NCBI RefSeq assembly: GCF_030867145.1
Contig: NC_134418.1
Span: forward strand, 59,743,682 to 59,807,681
Direction of reading: 5' to 3'
Length of the DNA: 64,000 nucleotides
Source of the DNA: Opisthocomus hoazin
Lineage: Eukaryota; Chordata; Aves; Opisthocomiformes; Opisthocomidae
Shown here: piece by piece, positions 58,326 to 64,000 of the stretch
Numbering within the stretch: position 1 is the stretch's first letter
Layout: the number at the start of each line of letters is the position of its first letter
Made by a program: the position numbers and the translations under genes
Notes under the pieces: generated by a model
Database searches by the model: none
The model's input: only the letters and a program-made list of their open reading frames with translations
Told to the model about the DNA's origin: nothing

Positions 58326-61300
58326 CTAGAATTGCAAACAAAATATATACATATATTTTCAAGTAGCATTATCCTGGACAGACAAGCTAGCCCCACAAAA
58401 TAGAGAAGAAACTATATTTTAAGAGAAAACGAAAAGACTGATTTTATTAACCCTTGTAGCAACATGCAGTAAAGGCTACTGTAACTGCTAGTCTTAACAA
58501 TAGAAAATACCACATTCAACAGCTTATGAGCCAGAAGAGACAGAAAGCATAGCCAAACAGACGCACCCAGCACAGTGAAACACACTGATCTATCTACTAA
58601 ATATTGTCCCCTTATCATTTTAATGAGTAACTAAACACCATGGTTGCTCCAGGTTGGCTGAAACACTGAGCTGTTCATGGAAACACAGAGGCAAGCGTTC
58701 TGCTGGTCTATCTCCATATCAGATCTTACAGCGCTGCAGTGGGCAGGATGGTCCTCCCTTGGCTCCCACAAGAAGCCATCTCCTCCTGCTAATTGCGTCC
58801 TTTCTGCCTCCTTCCCCAGCATAGGAAAGCAACAGAGGCCAATCAGTGCAATCACAGGGGAACAAATCAAAGCGGGGGGGGGGGGGGGGGGGGGGAGGTG
58901 GTGGTTGAGGGCTACCAAACAGATATAGGAGATGGGAAAAAAAAAAAAAGAGAAAGTTGAAATGGAAATAAAGACTGAATGTGAAGGAGTTTGTCTTTTT
59001 CTCTTCTTCCCAAGAACAGACAGACCAGTTCATGCCACTAACAATGAATCAGCAAAAGCGCAGATGGAAACGGCTGGCAGCTGGGGAAGAATAAAGAAAG
59101 ACTAAAATGAAGGAAAGACATGAAAAAAAGAGATTTAAGTAGAAAAGCTACAGAAGGCAGCATTAAAGGTGATACTTTAAGGTGCTAATTAGAAAATCAT
59201 TTGGTTTTGTAGCAGAAAGCCTAATTCAAGTGCTATGTGCACTCAAAACAACTATTAGGAAACAGCTAATTCCAATCATTTACAATAACAGCTGAATTTC
59301 TGAAGAAAGAGGCAGGAAGCAGACTGCTTTCCTCTATAAGGAAAGACAATACTAATGCTGAATCATCGTCCTAAAACTACCATCCAGAGCCAACAACTGC
59401 TTCAACCTAATGTATACAACACTCAGCCAGACCAAGACAACAGATCTGTAAACTAAGCCCAGCATATAACATTCTACCCTTGCTTCACAGTTGCTGTTGA
59501 GCAGTCTTAACTGTCTACTCCTGTAGAGCCATCTTCTCCCTATTTTCTCATCAGTCTTGCAATCAGAAGTTATCAAATTCTATCTACAAGGCCACAGTAA
59601 AGTGGTGCTCAAGTATGCCTACATTCAAAAAGACCCTGTTGTCTGCTATTTCCCTCATTACCAAACCCAGCTGTTCGCTGTCTTCTCCTATGCCATATAC
59701 TTGAAGTCGCCACATTCTGCGGACTGGCACTCGACATGCCATCGTGCTACATAATGGTCTGAGCAACAAGAGGCTTTGAAACCTACACTTCAGTTTACCA
59801 GAGAGGATGTCTTTTTGAACAAGCAGCCAAAGGTTTTACTGTCACACTTTTATAACCCACTGCATACACAGACCTTTGCGCTGCACTAATATCTGTTTTC
59901 TGGTGGAAGAGCTGGGAGAAGAGGAGCAGGTTTTAACTGAGGCCTATTTTAAGAAAAAATTAAAAAGCTAAAAACGTTATTTCAAGGACTCTAGAAGCAC
60001 CAGTATGGTTTTAATCCCCTTTTAAACACCAGGTCTCTGTTCTGAAACAGAAGAAGAATTACACAACTAAGGCCTCAGAGCAGCTACCAAGTCTGCAAAT
60101 CCAGAATCCACTTCTTGGGATATAAAGGAGCATTTGGGGAATGAAGACATACAGCAGCTACAGTAATTACAGGTTGGAGTTCATTCTCTCCTCGAAATTT
60201 TGGGGTGTATTTTCCAACACCATTCCCTTCCCCGATGCCAACAGTGTTTCCTCTTTGCCAGCCCATAACCAGAAAACACCAAGCAAACAGTGCACCGCTG
60301 GCAGTATTGTAACCTGACAGACTCCATTTCGGCTTTGTATTTCCTGCAGCTGTAAACAACCTAAGAGGATCCTGCATAAGGCTGCCATATGCCTAAGTTT
60401 TCCCAGACTTTTTTTCCCCAGATTTTACTTGCCCTCCATTTGCAGAGGAACAGCAGCTCTGTCAGAACTGCTACAGCACAGCTCCAAACAAGCTGCTGTA
60501 CACTGGGACATCCCAGACAAGTGCACTATATGCACATCAGTCAATTGCAACAAGTACACACAGCAATTCCGAAGCATTTTCCTAAGCACAGGTTATGAGG
60601 CATGCAGTGTACAATCAACGAGTATCTGTCTTGGTCTGACACTTTTGGAAGGCGCTCAAAGGATATGCTGCACATCCACCTACAACCTGTGTACTTTGTG
60701 TAGGATCAGTCATATGCTTCCCGTAGGCACCGGACTTACCGGGTACACACAAACTATTTATATTCAACCACTTACTGCATAAGCACTATATTGCACATGC
60801 CTGCAGAGCTCTGCCTTGGCAATTCCAGATAAAAATACGGCAGCTGTCATCTCACAGGTTGGAGAATCATAGCTCTGGCGACAAAGCACTACCGATGTAC
60901 CACTGCATATTGCAAACACCCTCACCTTCTATACAGCAGACTTTCTGACAAGCCATGGAAGAAAGCCACCCTTTCTCTCCATCTGGGCCACTTTCTAGAG
61001 AATTTTCTGGAGAAAATTCTGCTTTTCGCTGAGCCTTCTCCTCTCACCCTTCTGCTGAGACATTACGTCAATCTTCCTATTATCATTCCTGCCTCTAATG
61101 ATTCTTCCATGTTCCTATGCCATATACAGATCAGAATAGAAAATTTTCAATGATTAAGTAAACAAAATGCAGGAAAAAAATATCCAGGGTGATTTTTAAT
61201 ATTAAAATGAAGAAATTACAGAACTTTTTTCTGATACAGTTAAAAAAGGAACACATGACCTCGCATAAGTATATTTGAAAACATTAATTAGCTTCAGGCG

Positions 61301-64000
61301 GAAAGTACACAGGAATAATACGAATTTCGCTTTAAGTTTCTTAGAAGACTTCCTGGATTTCATTTCAAACACTACATTATCCATTAGTATGTCTGATATT
61401 AATATCCCCACCCTTCTCACCTAAAGCATTTTTCTTTTTATTGCATGCATTTTTTTATATAGCAATCAAGACAGACTTGGAAACACTGAAGATGACTCTA
61501 CAAGAACAGAGGTCAAATGCGTGACAAAAAAAAAAGGCAGAGGGTTGGAGGGGTAAGCCTCAATTTGTTTAGAGCAATCTTGGGTACAACTATTCTATTG
61601 GCAAGAAAAATACAATTCTGATTTTTAGACGCAGGCTGTAAACATATTTAAACCTTTAGCAACATTTCTGGCTTCAAGCCATTCTTAAGCCAATTCCTAT
61701 GCCTAGTGATTCTGTGTTTAGAGACGAGCTCAACCCAGTACTCACCAGAACTTGTGCATTTGCCAAAAGGTAACCAAAGGCACAACCAGCATTACGATCT
61801 TGAAAGATTCCTCTTGAATCACCTCATGGAAGCCATGTTACTTCTCTAAATGACTTTCACCTTAAGGACTCAGCCCAACATCTATTCACTGGTTCAAATA
61901 TTGACACAATCATGCAGTATAGCAGAATTTGTTTTACAGTAGAGTGCATTTTCACCATGAACACAATGATCACTACCAAATACCTTAGGCTTTTTTTTTT
62001 TTAATCAGCCATTGAACGAACAAAACAAAACCCTTTAAAACAGTTATTGAGCTACTTAGCAAAGAATTTTTTTTCCTATGTTTATTGTCATCTTTACAAT
62101 AATAACAGGGAGCTTTTTATTATTTCAGTTCATGTATCCATGCAGTCTGATTAAGAGGCAGAAAAGCACAGCCAACTGCAAATTCCAGAGGAGAATAGGG
62201 TGCTAAATCAACCAAGATTAGGATATAGCTACACTGCAAACCTCTGCATAGCACAGACATAACCAAACTAGCTTTAAATAAGCTACCCAAGTACAGGAAG
62301 CTAAGCAGGCACCACAACACCGAATTCAAGGCGTACTCATTGATTGTGTTTCTGAACTGCCTTTGCAAAGTAGCAGCTCATTTAAAGTTAGCTCTGCCAA
62401 CTCTCTGTCAGCGATTTCTAGCCTTATGGCTGGCACTCTTCTTCAGGCTCCCCTTCACCTTCGGGTACTGCTGCTTTCTACAACCTGGCACCTGATACAC
62501 TAAATACACCTACCAGCAGGCGTGCAAAACCCACACCACTGTGTAGCTACTGAGAACTCAAATTTTTGTCCAACTTCCACAAAAGTACCCGTCTCCATCC
62601 ACTCTTGTTATCATTTAGAGCCACTGTGATGAATTTCCTAAAATACCTATTCTACAGAAAAAATAAAAAAAAGACAGCTGGAATCAAGACTGTGGGGACA
62701 GACTGATGTCTCTTTGCATGTCATTATACCCTGAAATGTAATGGGCAAACTTCTAGGAAACAGTGCCAAGCAGTACACTGTATTTAAAATATTCTGAGCA
62801 ATTTTTTAACAGAATTTCAAAAGGTCCTTTCGAGTACAAAATTCTCTTGGGCTTAATCTGACATCATGTAGTTTTGCTTAGTAAGAACTTTTTTTTTACC
62901 AAACCACCTTGAAGGTATGCAAAACAGAAGACAAAAAAGCTTTAGTGTGGCATACAGCTTAAGAAAAATATCAGGTTATAAGTAATATATATATTTAACA
63001 CAATACAGATAAACCACACATTTTATCCATAAATACAAGTATGCTGAAGAATACCATTGTTACTACATTTGATGTTAAAATAAAAGTTGCCTCTTTTTAG
63101 CATGCTGAACCCTGTTCTTCTAGGTGCAGTACAAGCCCACAGAGAGAGAGCTTCTGGCATGAAAAAACTCAGTACAAAATTCCCAAGCTAAGCAGCATAC
63201 ATGACCAGTCAGTTTTTCAGAAGAGCCGAATATGCATTTTCAGATTCAAATCCTAGGGAAGCACCTACATGCAGCACCCTGGTATCAACAACGCTGGCCT
63301 TCTCCCTCATCTAAAGCTTGACCTCATCCAGAGACACCTGGGTCCCATGTGACAGAGCCCGCCCTTTGAGGAAGAGACTGAGTTTTGCAGCTCTCCAGAT
63401 TTACAGAGATATGCAAGTGATTTTTGAGACTAGCAAAGGAAAAACGGACAAGAGAAATTCAAACTGGACTATCCCTTCAGTATATTAAACACTAGCTTAG
63501 AAAGCCTGCCTATAGGAGTCTAAAGTTTTACTTTCAGAAAGTTATGAGGGCTCACCATTTGTGCCTCAGCAATAACCAGGCATTTACCACAGACACAGGT
63601 ATTTACAGTGACTTATAGCCAATCAAAAATGTCAGCTTCCTGTTGAAGGAAATCTGTCAAAAAATCTTCTAGAAGACAGAATCTGCAGAGCGCCATTTAT
63701 ACCAAAAGAAACCCATATGTGTTGCAGTAGGATCCAAGCAGCAAGTTTTAGCCTATTTTAGGCACAGCAAAGAATAGCAAACCAAGAATGAAATATGGCA
63801 CTTACGTCCTATGGTCTGACATGAGAGGGGACAAAACATAATCCAGGCCCACTGCTGCCTGCTCCCCACCCCCAACACAGTGAAGGTGAAAGGAACCAGC
63901 AAAGAGAGGGATGGGACACCACCACTCTTCTGTTCAGGACCACGATTTCTCACAGATTACTGTGACCTTGAATATCCAAAGCTGTCAAGGGCCCAGGTCT
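58326..64000 (-). other. METAP1 intron 1 (partial)
   Basis: Exon 2 ends at 58325 on its 5' side, and no sequence encoding the zinc-finger start of METAP1 or a CpG island was found to the right. I take the whole stretch as intron 1. It is AT-rich with simple tracts and no recognised CR1 or gene. Confidence 0.65.
58874..58895. repeat. Run of 22 G (C on the METAP1 sense strand) in METAP1 intron 1
   Basis: An uninterrupted homopolymer followed by GGTGGTGG. It is likely length-variable and difficult to sequence. Confidence 0.95.

Overview
The window looks like vertebrate nuclear DNA, almost certainly from a bird. Genes are split by long introns with GT-AG boundaries. The interspersed repeats are dominated by CR1 LINE fragments, several with the CR1 3' tail (copies of ATTCTGTGATTCT or its reverse complement), plus two LTR types that I recognise as avian endogenous-retrovirus solo LTRs. 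The species cannot be told from the sequence alone.

Layout: (1) 1-3888, plus strand, is the 3' half of a medium-chain alcohol dehydrogenase gene of class I/V type (exons 6-9), with a poly(A) signal at 4093. (2) 4100-23300 is a gene-poor stretch carrying decayed ADH copies: a stop-containing exon 8 at 5195-5345, and an exon 8 plus exon 9 pair at 17855-18875 that resembles class II ADH4 and carries a one-base frameshift. CR1 fragments, an LTR fragment near 16 kb and a complete-looking 1.08 kb solo LTR (20573-21652) fill part of the rest. (3) 23300-24290 is a CpG-rich promoter. It drives ADH5 (class III ADH, S-nitrosoglutathione reductase / glutathione-dependent formaldehyde dehydrogenase), whose nine exons are all present from 23997 to 36814 and code for 374 residues. 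(4) 37.1-41.7 kb is the convergent intergenic region with the 3' UTRs. (5) 41688-58325, minus strand, holds ten coding exons of METAP1 (methionine aminopeptidase 1). Its first exon and promoter lie beyond the right edge, so 58326-64000 is intron 1.

The order ADH (class I/V), ADH4 relic, ADH5, then convergent METAP1, matches the mammalian ADH cluster end, so this is the conserved proximal end of the ADH locus. The ADH enzymes oxidise alcohols or S-hydroxymethylglutathione with NAD+. METAP1 is an unrelated cytosolic housekeeping enzyme that removes initiator methionine.

The most unusual structure is a pair of nearly identical 713-base segments in inverted orientation (11565-12277 and 25009-25721). 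They enclose the ADH4 relic and the ADH5 promoter with exon 1, and both ends of the segment lie inside CR1 sequence. I saw no new enzyme system, no tRNA or rRNA gene and no CRISPR array.
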